From Nevskia soli DSM 19509 (lineage in GTDB: Bacteria > Pseudomonadota > Gammaproteobacteria > Nevskiales > Nevskiaceae): a DNA stretch of 64,000 nucleotides. A program made the translations under genes and the position numbers. The notes under the pieces were generated by a model that worked only from the letters and a program-made list of their open reading frames with translations, did not search any database and was not told where the DNA came from. How positions within the stretch are numbered: position 1 is the first letter of the stretch; every line of letters starts with the position of its first letter. Below are positions 16,875 to 25,617 of this stretch, in pieces. The stretch spans positions 18,427 through 82,426 of the forward strand of contig NZ_JONR01000027.1 of assembly GCF_000711955.1 (NCBI RefSeq). The letters run 5' to 3'.

Positions 16875-17714
16875 TTACAGCAGGTTTTTGGCGTGATGCG
16901 CCAGGTGATCGGCCATGAAGGTCTGGATGAACCAGTAGGAATGGTCGTAGCCTTCATGGCGACGCAGGGTCAGCGCCTGGCCGGATGCGGATGCCGCCGC
17001 TTCCAGCGCCTGCGGCTGCAGCTGCTCGGCCAGGAACTGGTCGCTCAGTCCCTGGTCCACCAGGATCGAGCCCGGATAGGCCTTGCGGCGCATCAGCAGC
17101 GAGGCATCCCAGGCTTCCCAGCTCTTCTGGTCCGGTCCGAGATAGTTGCCGAAGGCCTTCTTCCCCCATGGCACCGCCACCGGGTTGGAGATCGGCGCGA
17201 AGGCCGACACCGAATGCCAGCGTGCCGGATTGCGCAGCGCCGATACCAAAGCGCCGTGACCGCCCATCGAATGACCGAAGATGCCGCGGCATTCCGTGCT
17301 CACCGGAAAATTCTTTTCGACCAGGGTCGGCAGCTCGTCGTTGATGTAGCTGCCCATGCGGTAGTTCGTCGACCACGGCGCCGCGGTGGCGTCCAGGTAG
17401 AACCCGGCGGCGACACCGAAGTCCCAGGCATCGGAATCACCCGGCAGGTTGAGTCCGCGCGGGCTGGTATCGCAGGCCACCAGGGCCAGGCCGTACTCGG
17501 CGGCGAGGCGCTGCGCACCCGCCTTGATGACGAAGGTCTCTTCGGTACAGGTCAGGCCGGCCAGGTAATACAGCGCCGGCACCTTGCCCTGCTTCGCCTG
17601 GGGCGGCAGGTAAACGGCGAAGCGCATGTCGCTGGAGGTCGCCTCCGAGCGGTGCGTATAAAAGCCCATGGTGCCGCCGAAGCAGGCCTGTTCGCTGCGC
17701 TTTTCCAGACTCAT
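16875..17714 (-). CDS. frmB: S-formylglutathione hydrolase
   Basis: 279 residues, an esterase-D-type alpha/beta hydrolase that releases formate and glutathione from S-formylglutathione, the step after FrmA. The nucleophile elbow is GHSMGG with Ser149. The acid lies in VDQGLSDQFL, the histidine in GYDHSYWF, and the oxyanion/GSH region is YYLAGLTCTEETF. Length and motifs match FrmB/FghA throughout. The start at 17714 has AGGGA upstream. It is second in a two-gene unit with the EthD-family gene (58 bp gap) and is separated from frmA by the xoxF genes, so the pathway is split between at least two promoters of the same proposed regulon. Confidence 0.95.
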   Translation of the reverse strand: MSLEKRSEQACFGGTMGFYTHRSEATSSDMRFAVYLPPQAKQGKVPALYYLAGLTCTEETFVIKAGAQRLAAEYGLALVACDTSPRGLNLPGDSDAWDFGVAAGFYLDATAAPWSTNYRMGSYINDELPTLVEKNFPVSTECRGIFGHSMGGHGALVSALRNPARWHSVSAFAPISNPVAVPWGKKAFGNYLGPDQKSWEAWDASLLMRRKAYPGSILVDQGLSDQFLAEQLQPQALEAAASASGQALTLRRHEGYDHSYWFIQTFMADHLAHHAKNLL

Positions 17715-17772
17715 TGCTGTCCCTTCACGCTGGTGGATTCAACTGGCCGGCCGAATCATTCGGCCGCGGTCA

Positions 17773-18084
17773 TTACAACTTCACTTCGCTGATCTGCAGC
17801 ACCGGGTGGGTGTTGGTGTAATTGGGGATGTCGCTGAGGATGGACGAGGCATGTGGGCCGAAGGCGGCCTGGAAAGCATCGACCGAATCGAAATACAGAT
17901 GGCCGAAGGCCAGATAGGTCGGTGGGGTGCCCGGCTCGCCGCCGGCCAGTCCCTGCTCCACTGCCATGTTCTTCAGCGCCGCGCCCAGCTTCTGCTTCAC
18001 CATCGGCATGTGCTTGTCGCAGTAGTAGGCGATATCGAAGGTGCTGCCCTTGCCGTTGGGATACATCACGCTGACCTTGATCAT
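17773..18084 (-). CDS. EthD-family small protein
   Basis: 103 residues (MIKVSVMYPNGKGSTFDIAYY start). The family pattern is clear: a beta strand with VMYPN, the conserved YYxxKHMPMV, and HPVLQISEVKL at the end, which is the dimeric alpha/beta barrel fold. EthD proteins accompany oxidative degradation genes and their exact reaction is often unknown. The start at 18084 has GGAAGAG upstream; a longer frame to 18198 would overlap cbbY and lacks family similarity. It is the first gene of the ethD-frmB unit, directly after paired activator sites, so it is probably part of the C1 response. Confidence 0.85.
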   Translation of the reverse strand: MIKVSVMYPNGKGSTFDIAYYCDKHMPMVKQKLGAALKNMAVEQGLAGGEPGTPPTYLAFGHLYFDSVDAFQAAFGPHASSILSDIPNYTNTHPVLQISEVKL

Positions 18085-18133
18085 GTTCTGCTCTTCCGTG
18101 GGGTGGTTGCGGCCTACAGTAGCCACGGCAGCA

Positions 18134-18910
18134 TCATTGAACAAGGACTGTGTCGGGTACCACCGAAAAGTGTGTCGTATCTGACACAGGCGCGCCACAA
18201 TTCAGCCCGAACCGCCGGCGCAATTCCGTCAGGCGCAGATCGCGGAAATCGTCAGCCACGGCGAAGGCTTCGCCGAAATCCTCCTCGGCGAAATAGAAGC
18301 TGCGTACGATCAGCACCTGTAACCCGGCGCCGCGCGCCGCCAGCAGGCCGTTGCGCGAATCCTCCACCGCCAGGACTTGATCCGGGCGCAGGTTCAGGGT
18401 GGCCAGCGCCCGCGTGTAACACTCAGGGTCCGGCTTCTTGCGGCGCACATCCTCGCCGGCCACGCGGACGCCGAATGCGTCCCGCGTATCCGTATCCAGC
18501 GTCGCCGCCAGCAGGCTGTCGAGGTTGCCGCGGCTGGTGGTGGTGACGATACCCAGTTGCAGGCCCGCCATGCGCGCCTCGGCCAGCAGCGGACGCAGGC
18601 CGCGGCGCAGGGCGATGCCGCTGTTGCGCAACAGATCCTGATAGTGGCGGTTCTTGCTGGCGTGGATGGCAGCTATAGCCGCCTCGGCCCCTGGCTTCGC
18701 CAGCCAGTCCGGATCGTATTCCGCGGCGTAGTGGGTGATGCGCTCCTTGCCGCCGGTGACGGTGAGCAGCGCGCCGTACAGGCGCTCGCTCCAGTGCCAG
18801 GGCAGGCGGTGCTCGCTGAAGGCCTGGTTGAATGCGGCGCGATGACCGTCGCGCTCGGTCTCGGCCAGGGTGCCGTCGACGTCGAACAGCAGGGCGCGCA
18901 GCTCGCTCAT
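18134..18910 (-). CDS. cbbY: HAD-family phosphatase, CbbY type
   Basis: 258 residues. The HAD motifs are DVDGT (motif I, residues 9-13), TTTS (motif II) and KKPDPECY plus VEDSRNG (motifs III and IV). CbbY dephosphorylates xylulose-1,5-bisphosphate, a misfire product that inhibits RuBisCO, which suits its place as last gene of the cbb operon. The start at 18910 is 7 bp after the cbbE stop. The last 20 or so residues (after GLNCGAPVSD) look unlike the family and are encoded by the paired activator sites of the next gene, so the C-terminus may have been extended over regulatory DNA. Confidence 0.88.
   Translation of the reverse strand: MSELRALLFDVDGTLAETERDGHRAAFNQAFSEHRLPWHWSERLYGALLTVTGGKERITHYAAEYDPDWLAKPGAEAAIAAIHASKNRHYQDLLRNSGIALRRGLRPLLAEARMAGLQLGIVTTTSRGNLDSLLAATLDTDTRDAFGVRVAGEDVRRKKPDPECYTRALATLNLRPDQVLAVEDSRNGLLAARGAGLQVLIVRSFYFAEEDFGEAFAVADDFRDLRLTELRRRFGLNCGAPVSDTTHFSVVPDTVLVQ
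18149..18188 (-). promoter_or_regulatory. Paired activator sites upstream of ethD-frmB
   Basis: Site 1 (18171-18188) is a perfect inverted repeat TGTGTC-GTATCT-GACACA. Site 2 (18149-18154 plus a poor right half to 18166) begins TGTGTC exactly 22 bp away. Both lie inside the 3' end of cbbY. I could not find a canonical -24/-12 element between here and the ethD start at 18084. Confidence 0.6.
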
Positions 18911-18917
18911 CGTCGCC

Positions 18918-19622
18918 TCATCCGGCCGTCGCGGCGGCGATGTTGGCGCGCATCCGCGTGATGGTCGCCGCATAGTCGCCGGAGCCGAAGATGGCCGATC
19001 CGGCGACGAAGGTATCGGCGCCGGCGGCGGCGATGCGGGCGATGTTGTCCGCCTTGACCCCGCCGTCCACCTCCAGCCGGATGTGCCGCCCGCTCTCCGC
19101 CGCATGGCGCTCGATCCGCGCACGCGCCAGCTTGAGTTTGTCCAGCGTGGACTCGATGAACGACTGGCCGCCGAAGCCCGGGTTGACCGACATCAGCAGC
19201 ACCAGGTCGAGCTTGTCCAGCACATGGTCCAGCCAGTCCAGCGGTGTGGCCGGGTTGAACACCAGCCCGGCTCGGCAACCCTGGTCGCGGATCAGCTGCA
19301 AAGTCCGATCGACATGACGCGTAGCCTCGGGATGGAAGGAAATCAGCCCGGCGCCGGCCTTGGCGAACTGCGGAATCAGTGCGTCGACCGGCTCCACCAT
19401 CAGGTGCACGTCGATCAGCGCCGCGCCCACATGCGGCCCGATCGCCTCGCACACCATCGGCCCGATGGTCAGGTTCGGCACGTAGTGGTTGTCCATCACG
19501 TCGAAATGGATCCAGTCGGCGCCGGCAGCCAATACCGCCCGCACTTCCTCGCCCAGCCGGGCGAAGTCGGCCGACAGGATGCTCGGCGCGATCAGCGCGC
19601 CCCTGGCGGGCAGGTCCTGCAT
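18918..19622 (-). CDS. cbbE: Ribulose-phosphate 3-epimerase
   Basis: 234 residues, TIM barrel. It interconverts xylulose-5-phosphate and ribulose-5-phosphate in the regeneration arm of the Calvin cycle. Signatures are IAPSILSADFARLGEEV at the N-terminus, HFDVMDNHYVPNLTIGP with the metal-binding His-Asp, HLMVEP, MSVNPGFGGQ and EVDGGV, all standard for Rpe. The length is slightly above the usual 220-225 because of a short N-terminal leader. The start at 19622 is only 2 bp after the aldolase stop, so translation is coupled. Confidence 0.95.
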   Translation of the reverse strand: MQDLPARGALIAPSILSADFARLGEEVRAVLAAGADWIHFDVMDNHYVPNLTIGPMVCEAIGPHVGAALIDVHLMVEPVDALIPQFAKAGAGLISFHPEATRHVDRTLQLIRDQGCRAGLVFNPATPLDWLDHVLDKLDLVLLMSVNPGFGGQSFIESTLDKLKLARARIERHAAESGRHIRLEVDGGVKADNIARIAAAGADTFVAGSAIFGSGDYAATITRMRANIAAATAG

Positions 19623-19624
19623 GC

Positions 19625-20689
19625 TCAGTGCACCACCGCGCGCAACTCACCCTTGGCGTAGCGGCCGGCCATGCGATCCAGCTGCACCGGCCGGATGCGG
19701 CTGGCCTGGCCGGCGCTGCCGAAGGCCTCGAAGCGCAGCTTGCAGATATCGCGTGCCGCCGCGGTCGCCGCCTTGAGAAAGGCGCGCGGGTCGAACTCGG
19801 CGGGCTTCTCGCCCATGCTCTTGCGCATCGCCCCGGTCATGGCCAGGCGGATGTCCGTGTCGATGTTGACCTTGCGCACGCCGTGGCGGATGCCCTCGCG
19901 GATCTCTTCCACCGGCACGCCATAGGTTTCCTTGATCTTGCCGCCGAACTGGCGGATCACTTCCAGCCATTCCTGCGGCACGCTGGACGAGCCATGCATC
20001 ACCAGGTGCGTATTGGGAATGCGCGCGTGGATCGCCTTGACCCGGTCGATGGCCAGGATGTCGCCGGTCGGCGGCCGGGTGAACTTGTAGGCGCCGTGGC
20101 TGGTGCCGATGGCGATGGCCAGGGCATCGACGCCGGTGGCCTTGACGAAGTCGGCGGCCTGGTCCGGATCGGTCAGCAGCTGGCTGTGGTCGAGCTTGCC
20201 TGCGGCGCCGGAGCCGTCCTCTTCTCCAGCCTCGCCGCTTTCCAGCGAACCGAGGCAACCCAGCTCGCCCTCTACCGAGACTCCCACTGCATGCGCCAGC
20301 TCACTCACCTTGCGCGTCACCTCGACGTTGTACTCGTAGGATGCCGGCGTCTTCATGTCCTCGCGCAGCGAGCCGTCCATCATCACGCTGGAGAAGCCGC
20401 TGCGGATGGAGGCCTGGCATACCGCCGGCGAGGCGCCGTGATCCTGGTGCATGCACACGGGAATGTCCGGATAGCTCTCCACCGCCGCTTCCACCATGTG
20501 GCGCAGGAATGCTTCGCCGGCATATTTCCGGGCGCCCGCCGAAGCCTGCAGGATCACCGGGCTGTCGCAGGCTTCCGCCGCCTGCATGATGGCCTGGATC
20601 TGCTCGAGGTTGTTGATGTTGAAAGCCGGCAGGCCGTAGTCGTGCTCGGCCGCATGGTCCAGCAGCTGGCGCAGGGAAATCATTGCCAT
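19625..20689 (-). CDS. cbbA: Class II fructose-1,6-bisphosphate aldolase, CbbA type
   Basis: 354 residues. A zinc-dependent aldolase condensing triose phosphates to fructose-1,6-bisphosphate, and probably making sedoheptulose bisphosphate. Motifs are PAFNINNLEQ, the metal site HQDHG (PVCMHQDHGAS), DGSLREDM, GELGCLGSLE, GTSHGAYKF and MHGSSSVP, then VRKVNIDTD. The glycine/acid-rich loop SGEAGEEDGSG is typical of the autotrophic type A/B branch. The start at 20689 has GAGGAGA upstream. It lies between cbbZ and cbbE. Confidence 0.96.
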   Translation of the reverse strand: MAMISLRQLLDHAAEHDYGLPAFNINNLEQIQAIMQAAEACDSPVILQASAGARKYAGEAFLRHMVEAAVESYPDIPVCMHQDHGASPAVCQASIRSGFSSVMMDGSLREDMKTPASYEYNVEVTRKVSELAHAVGVSVEGELGCLGSLESGEAGEEDGSGAAGKLDHSQLLTDPDQAADFVKATGVDALAIAIGTSHGAYKFTRPPTGDILAIDRVKAIHARIPNTHLVMHGSSSVPQEWLEVIRQFGGKIKETYGVPVEEIREGIRHGVRKVNIDTDIRLAMTGAMRKSMGEKPAEFDPRAFLKAATAAARDICKLRFEAFGSAGQASRIRPVQLDRMAGRYAKGELRAVVH

Positions 20690-20707
20690 GTAGGGTTCTC
20701 CTCGAAG

Positions 20708-21424
20708 CTAGGCGGATGCAGCGGAGTTATAGGAGCGGGTGACCGCATCGGCCGGACGTGTCGCGGCCAGCACGGCGGAAATGTCGACGATGACGCGTTC
20801 GGGGTTGGCGTCCTCGATCGGCAGGCCGCTGTTGTAACCGTAGGGCACCGCCCAGCAGGCCACGCCCGCATTGCGGCCGGTGGCGACGTCGACGCCGGAG
20901 TCCCCGATCAGCAGGGCCCGCTCCTTGGGTACGCCGTGCAGCCTGAGGCAGTGCTCGACCGTGGCCGCGTCCGGCTTCTTCACCGGCAGGCTGTCGCCGC
21001 AGATGATCGGGTTGAAGAAATGGTGCAGGCCGTGGGCGCGCAACACCGCCTCGGCGAAGCGCGCCTCGCGGTTGGTGACCAGGGCCGTGGCGACGCCGCG
21101 CGCGGACAGCTCGGTGAGGGTATCGACGACATGCGGATACACATGGCTGCGGGTGCCGCAGCGCTTTTCATGGAAACGGCCGTACATCTCGATCACCGAC
21201 TCCATCGTGTTGCTGGCCCGCACGTCAGCCTGCGACAGGCCCGCCGCGTGCGCGCAGGCACGGATCAGCAATTCACGGCTGCCCTGCCCGACCCAGGTGC
21301 GGACCAGTTCGTCCGAGGCCTGCGGCAGGCGCAGGGCCCGCAGCACATCGTTGACGGTGTCGCCGATCTCGCCGGCGGTATCGACCAGCGTGCCATCGAG
21401 GTCGAACATGATCAGGTCGAACAT
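20708..21424 (-). CDS. cbbZ: Phosphoglycolate phosphatase
   Basis: 238 residues, HAD superfamily with the motif DLDGTLVDT at residues 8-16, ALVTNREARF (motif II), KKPDAATVEHCLRL (motif III) and IGDSGVDVATGRNAG (motif IV). It removes phosphate from 2-phosphoglycolate, the product of RuBisCO oxygenation. Length and motif spacing fit Gph/CbbZ rather than the CbbY protein encoded later in the operon. It lies 25 bp after the transketolase gene and 18 bp before cbbA. Confidence 0.93.
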   Translation of the reverse strand: MFDLIMFDLDGTLVDTAGEIGDTVNDVLRALRLPQASDELVRTWVGQGSRELLIRACAHAAGLSQADVRASNTMESVIEMYGRFHEKRCGTRSHVYPHVVDTLTELSARGVATALVTNREARFAEAVLRAHGLHHFFNPIICGDSLPVKKPDAATVEHCLRLHGVPKERALLIGDSGVDVATGRNAGVACWAVPYGYNSGLPIEDANPERVIVDISAVLAATRPADAVTRSYNSAASA

Positions 21425-21449
21425 GGATTCCTGTGCCTTGCAGTGTGTG

Positions 21450-23543
21450 TCAATTGCCGGAGAGCACGATGTGCGGTTCCGCCTCGCGTTCCTCGCGGCG
21501 CTGTTTCGGGATCAGCTGCCGCCCCGCGGCTGCGACATGCTCGGGCGTCAGGCCGAAGTGGCGATACAGCTCGGGCGCCGGCGCCGATTCGCCGAAGCGG
21601 TCGATGCCGATCACGGCACCGCTGCGGCCGACGTACTTGCGCCAGCCATCGGGATGGCCGGCTTCCACCGCCAGCGCCGGCAGGTTCGGCAGCAGCACCG
21701 CGTCGCGATAGGATGGCGGCTGCCGGTCGAACAGGCTGGTGCAGGGCATCGACACCACCCGCGCCGCGATGTCCTCCCTGGCCAGCAGCTTCTGCGCCGC
21801 CAGGGCCAGGCCTACTTCCGAACCGGTGGCGATGATCACCAGTTGCGGCACACTCACGTCGCTCAGCACGTAACCACCGCGGCGCACGAAGCCCGTGCTG
21901 GAAGCATCGTACTGCAGCACCGGCAGGTTCTGCCGCGACAGCAGCAGGGCCGCGGGGCCGTTCTCGCGTTGCAGGGCTTCGAGCCAGGCGACGCTGGTCT
22001 CCAGGGCGTCGGCCGGCCGCCACACGTCCAGGTTCGGAATCAGCCGCAGGGACGCGGCATGCTCGATCGGCTGGTGTGTCGGTCCATCCTCGCCCAGGCC
22101 GATCGAGTCATGGGTGAAGACGTGGATCACGCGCAGGTTCATCAGCGCCGCCATGCGCACGGCGTTGCGGCTGTAGTCGCTGAAGGTGAGGAAGGTGCCG
22201 CCGTAGGGAATGAAACCACCGTGCAAGGCGACGCCGTTCATGATGGCGGCCATGCCGAATTCGCGCACGCCGTAGTGCAGGTAGTTGCCCCTGCCTTCGC
22301 TGTCCACCGACACGCAGCCCTGGAAATCGGTCAGGTTGGAGCCGGTGAGGTCGGCCGAGCCACCCAGCAGCTCAGGCATGCCTGGGCCGATCTGCTCCAG
22401 CGCCTGCTGCGAGGCCTTGCGCGTCGCCACTTCCTTGCGATTGGCGAGGGCGTTGTCGAGCAGGGCCTTGGCCCTCTGCTCGAAATCCGGCGGGAACTCG
22501 CCGCCCAGCCGGCGCGCGAATTCCTTCGCCAGTTGCGGGTGCGCCGCGTCGTAGGCGGCGAAGGCATCGCACCACTGCGCCTGCGCGCGGCTGCCGCGCG
22601 AACGGGCATCCCAGGCCTCGCGCACATCCCCTGGAATCTCGAACGGCGCATGCGGCCAGTCCAGCGCGGCGCGCGTCGCCGCCACTTCCTCAGCACCCAG
22701 GGCCGCGCCGTGCACGCCTTCACCGCCCTGCTTGTTCGGCGCGCCCCTGCCGATCATGGTCTTGCAACAGATCAGCGTCGGGCGCCCATCCGCCTCGCGG
22801 GACTGGCGGCGGGCGCGGATCAGGGCTCGGTCCACCGCGCCGGCGTCGTGACCATCGACGCCGCAGATCACGTTCCAGCCGTAGGCGCGGAAGCGGGCCG
22901 GCGTGTCGTCGCCGAACCAGCCTGCCACCGGGCCGTCGATGGAAATGCCGTTGTCGTCGTAGAAGGCGATCAGCTTGGACAGGCGCAACGTGCCGGCCAG
23001 GGAGCAGACCTCGTGGCTGATCCCTTCCATCAGGCAGCCATCACCCATGAACACGTAGGTGTGATGATCGACGATCTCGTGACCGGGCCGGTTGAACTCG
23101 GCCGCAAGAAGCTTTTCCGCCAATGCCATGCCCACTGCATTACTCAAACCTTGCCCCAGCGGCCCGGTGGTGGTTTCCACTCCAGGCGTGAGGCCGTGTT
23201 CCGGATGCCCCGGCGTCTTCGAATGCAGCTGGCGAAAATGCTTCAAGTCCTCGATCGACAGGTCATAGCCGCTCAGGTGCAACAGGCCGTAGAGCAGCAT
23301 CGAGGCATGGCCGTTGGACAGTACGAAACGATCGCGGTCGCACCAGTGCGGGTCGGTCGGGTCATGTTTGAGGTGCCCGTTCCACAGCACCTCGGCAATT
23401 TCCGCCATGCCCATCGGCGCGCCCGGATGGCCGGATTTCGCTTTCTCCACCGCGTCGACCGCCAGCATGCGCAGAGCATCAGCCATGCGCTGCGGCAGCT
23501 CACGCGCTGCGGGAGCCGGTTGCGGATTGGTGCGTGCGAACAT
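21450..23543 (-). CDS. cbbT: Transketolase
   Basis: 697 residues, a normal full length. A thiamine-diphosphate enzyme of the regeneration phase. Visible marks are the N-terminal SGHPGAPMG and FVLSNGHASMLLY, TPGHPEHG, GPLGQGLSNAVGMALAEK, GDGCLMEGISHEVCSLAGTL (cofactor binding, Gly-Asp-Gly with the distal Asn replaced in the usual way), and DSIGLGEDGPTHQPIEH. The ATG at 23543 is chosen because GAGGAG lies just before it; a GTG at 23561 is in frame but lies within the cbbP 3' end. It is 10 bp after cbbP. Confidence 0.95.
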   Translation of the reverse strand: MFARTNPQPAPAARELPQRMADALRMLAVDAVEKAKSGHPGAPMGMAEIAEVLWNGHLKHDPTDPHWCDRDRFVLSNGHASMLLYGLLHLSGYDLSIEDLKHFRQLHSKTPGHPEHGLTPGVETTTGPLGQGLSNAVGMALAEKLLAAEFNRPGHEIVDHHTYVFMGDGCLMEGISHEVCSLAGTLRLSKLIAFYDDNGISIDGPVAGWFGDDTPARFRAYGWNVICGVDGHDAGAVDRALIRARRQSREADGRPTLICCKTMIGRGAPNKQGGEGVHGAALGAEEVAATRAALDWPHAPFEIPGDVREAWDARSRGSRAQAQWCDAFAAYDAAHPQLAKEFARRLGGEFPPDFEQRAKALLDNALANRKEVATRKASQQALEQIGPGMPELLGGSADLTGSNLTDFQGCVSVDSEGRGNYLHYGVREFGMAAIMNGVALHGGFIPYGGTFLTFSDYSRNAVRMAALMNLRVIHVFTHDSIGLGEDGPTHQPIEHAASLRLIPNLDVWRPADALETSVAWLEALQRENGPAALLLSRQNLPVLQYDASSTGFVRRGGYVLSDVSVPQLVIIATGSEVGLALAAQKLLAREDIAARVVSMPCTSLFDRQPPSYRDAVLLPNLPALAVEAGHPDGWRKYVGRSGAVIGIDRFGESAPAPELYRHFGLTPEHVAAAGRQLIPKQRREEREAEPHIVLSGN

Positions 23544-23553
23544 GATCGCCTCC

Positions 23554-24429
23554 TCAGACACGCCGCTTCTGGTCCATCAGGCGCAGGATCATCGGCGTGA
23601 AGATCAGCTGCATCGCCAGGCCCATCTTGCCGCCCGGAACCAGGATCGAATTCGGCCGCGTCATCATCGAGTCGTGCAGCATCGACAGCAGGTAGGGAAA
23701 GTCGATGCCCTTGGGATTGGCGAAGCGGATCACCACCATGCTCTCGTCAGGCGTCGGGATATCCTTGGCAATGAAGGGATTGGAAGTATCCACCGTCGGC
23801 ACGCGCTGGAAGTTGACGTGGGTGCGCGAGAACTGCGGGCAGATATGCTTCACGTAGTCCGGCATGCGCCGAAGAATGGTCTCCACCACCGCCTCCTGCG
23901 AATAGCCGCGCAGGTTCTGGTCACGATGCAGCTTCTGGATCCATTCCAGATTGATGATCGGCACCACGCCGATCAGCAGGTCCGGGTAACGGGCGATATC
24001 GATGTCCTCGCTCACCGCGCCGCCGTGCAGGCCCTCGTAGAACAGCAGGTCGGTATCGGGCGGGATTTCCTCCCACGGCGTGAAGGTGCCCGGATCCTGC
24101 TTGAAGGGCGCCGCTTCCTCGGCGTCGTGCAGGTACTTGCGCACGCGGCCGCTGCCGTTCTCGCCATAGCTGCGGAACATCGCCTCCAGCTCCGCCAGCA
24201 GGTTCGCCTCGGGGCCGAAGTGGCTGAAGTTCGGGTTGTCGGACTTCTCGGTGTCCTTCAACGCCTGGCGCATGCCCTTGCGGTCGAAACGGTGGAAGGC
24301 GTCGCCCTCGACGACCTGCACCTTGTCGATTTTTTCGCGGCGGAAGATATGCTTGAAGCTCTCCATGACCGTGGTGGTACCGGCGCCGGAGGAGCCGGTG
24401 ACCGCGATGATCGGGTGTTTCTTGGACAT
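23554..24429 (-). CDS. cbbP: Phosphoribulokinase
   Basis: 291 residues, the proteobacterial octameric type. It makes ribulose-1,5-bisphosphate from ribulose-5-phosphate and ATP. The P-loop is GSSGAGTTT (residues 12-20). The catalytic region contains VVEGDAFHRFDR, and YEGLHGG and DYVKHICPQFSRTHVNFQRVP are family signatures. The bacterial form is usually activated by NADH. The start at 24429 matches the family N-terminus (SKKHPIIAVTGSSG) and has AAGGGA upstream. It lies 25 bp after cbbF and just before cbbT. Confidence 0.96.
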   Translation of the reverse strand: MSKKHPIIAVTGSSGAGTTTVMESFKHIFRREKIDKVQVVEGDAFHRFDRKGMRQALKDTEKSDNPNFSHFGPEANLLAELEAMFRSYGENGSGRVRKYLHDAEEAAPFKQDPGTFTPWEEIPPDTDLLFYEGLHGGAVSEDIDIARYPDLLIGVVPIINLEWIQKLHRDQNLRGYSQEAVVETILRRMPDYVKHICPQFSRTHVNFQRVPTVDTSNPFIAKDIPTPDESMVVIRFANPKGIDFPYLLSMLHDSMMTRPNSILVPGGKMGLAMQLIFTPMILRLMDQKRRV

Positions 24430-24454
24430 GGTTGGATCGTCCCTTGGTGATGGG

Positions 24455-25537
24455 CTAAGTCGCTTCTTGCCGGTACAGCGATCGCTCGTTGAACAGCGGC
24501 GAGACATAGGGCTGGTCCGCGCCGCAGTCGAACTCCTGGTGGTAGCGCTCGATGCGCGCCACCTCGTTGCTCGAACCGAGCACCACAGGCACACGCTGGT
24601 GGATGTTGGTGGGTGCGACATCAAGCATGCGGCCGCGGCCGGTGCTGGCCGCTCCACCCGCCTGTTCGATCAGCATCGCCATCGGGTTGGCCTCGTAAAG
24701 CAGGCGCAGGCGGCCGGAGCGCACCGGGTCCTTGGTGAAGCTGGGATACATGAAGACGCCGCCGCGCATCAGGATGCGATGCACTTCCGCCACCATCGAG
24801 GCGATCCAGCGCATGTTGAAATCACGCTCGCGCACGCCGCTGCGGCCAGCCTTGCACTCCCCCACATAGCGCTGGATCGGCGGCTCCCAGAAGCGCTCGT
24901 TGGAAACGTTGATGGCGAACTCGCTGGTGTCCGCCGGAATGGTCAGGTCCGGATGGGTCAGTATGAAGTTGCCGATCTCACGGTCCAGGGTGAAGCCGTG
25001 GGTGCCACGCCCGACCGTCAGCACCAGCATGGTCGAAGGTCCGTACAGGGCATAGCCGGCAGCCAGCTGTTCGCGCCCCGGCCGCAGAAAGGAAGTGGCA
25101 TCCGGCGCGGCATTCGCGGTGTGCCGCAACACCGAGAAGATGGTGCCGACCGACACATTAACGTCGATATTGGACGAGCCGTCGAGGGGGTCGAAAGCCA
25201 GCAGGTAGTTGCCGCGCGGGTATTCACCCGGAATGGCATAGGGCTCTTCCAGTTCTTCCGACACCATGCCGGCGACCAGCCCGCCCCATTCGCAGTTGGC
25301 CAACATGGCCTCGTTGGTCAGCACGTCGAGCTTCTTCTGCGTCTCGCCCTGCACGTTCTGCACCTCAAGGGAGCCCAGGTAGCCGCCGAGGGCGCCCTTG
25401 GACACCATGGCCGAAATGCTCTTGACCGCCGCGGCGACGTCGATCAGCAGGGCTGCAAGGTCGCTCAGCGCGGCGTCGCCGCGGGTCTGCTCGATGAGAA
25501 ACTTGGAAAGTGTGGTCCGTCCGTAGCGCATATTCAT
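24455..25537 (-). CDS. cbbF: Class I fructose-1,6-bisphosphatase
   Basis: 360 residues. It hydrolyses fructose-1,6-bisphosphate and perhaps sedoheptulose-1,7-bisphosphate. Recognisable parts are the N-terminal SKFLIEQTRGD, the metal-binding DPLDGSSNIDVN, VLTNEAML, SEELEEP and the sugar-phosphate region RYVGECKAG with MRWIASMVAEVHRILMRGGVFMYP. The C-terminal EANPMAMLIEQAGGAASTGRGRMLD is standard. The start at 25537 has GAGGAC upstream; the frame is open much further, but that part lies across cbbX and is not coding. An 80-bp gap separates it from cbbX. Confidence 0.96.
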   Translation of the reverse strand: MNMRYGRTTLSKFLIEQTRGDAALSDLAALLIDVAAAVKSISAMVSKGALGGYLGSLEVQNVQGETQKKLDVLTNEAMLANCEWGGLVAGMVSEELEEPYAIPGEYPRGNYLLAFDPLDGSSNIDVNVSVGTIFSVLRHTANAAPDATSFLRPGREQLAAGYALYGPSTMLVLTVGRGTHGFTLDREIGNFILTHPDLTIPADTSEFAINVSNERFWEPPIQRYVGECKAGRSGVRERDFNMRWIASMVAEVHRILMRGGVFMYPSFTKDPVRSGRLRLLYEANPMAMLIEQAGGAASTGRGRMLDVAPTNIHQRVPVVLGSSNEVARIERYHQEFDCGADQPYVSPLFNERSLYRQEAT

Positions 25538-25617
25538 GTGAGCGTCCTCGCTGTGCTGCGGTGAAACTTCTTGACTACGGTTGATCGGTTGTTGGTCGGC
25601 GCTGTCCGCCCCTTGCT

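Noticed and set aside
16505..16957. 150-residue minus-strand frame over the xoxF upstream region
   Set aside because: It spans the sigma-54 promoter and the frmB end and shows shadow-like composition.
18085..18148. Sigma-54 promoter for ethD (TGGCTACTGTAGGCCGC)
   Set aside because: GG and GC are 12 bp apart rather than 10, which sigma-54 does not normally accept.
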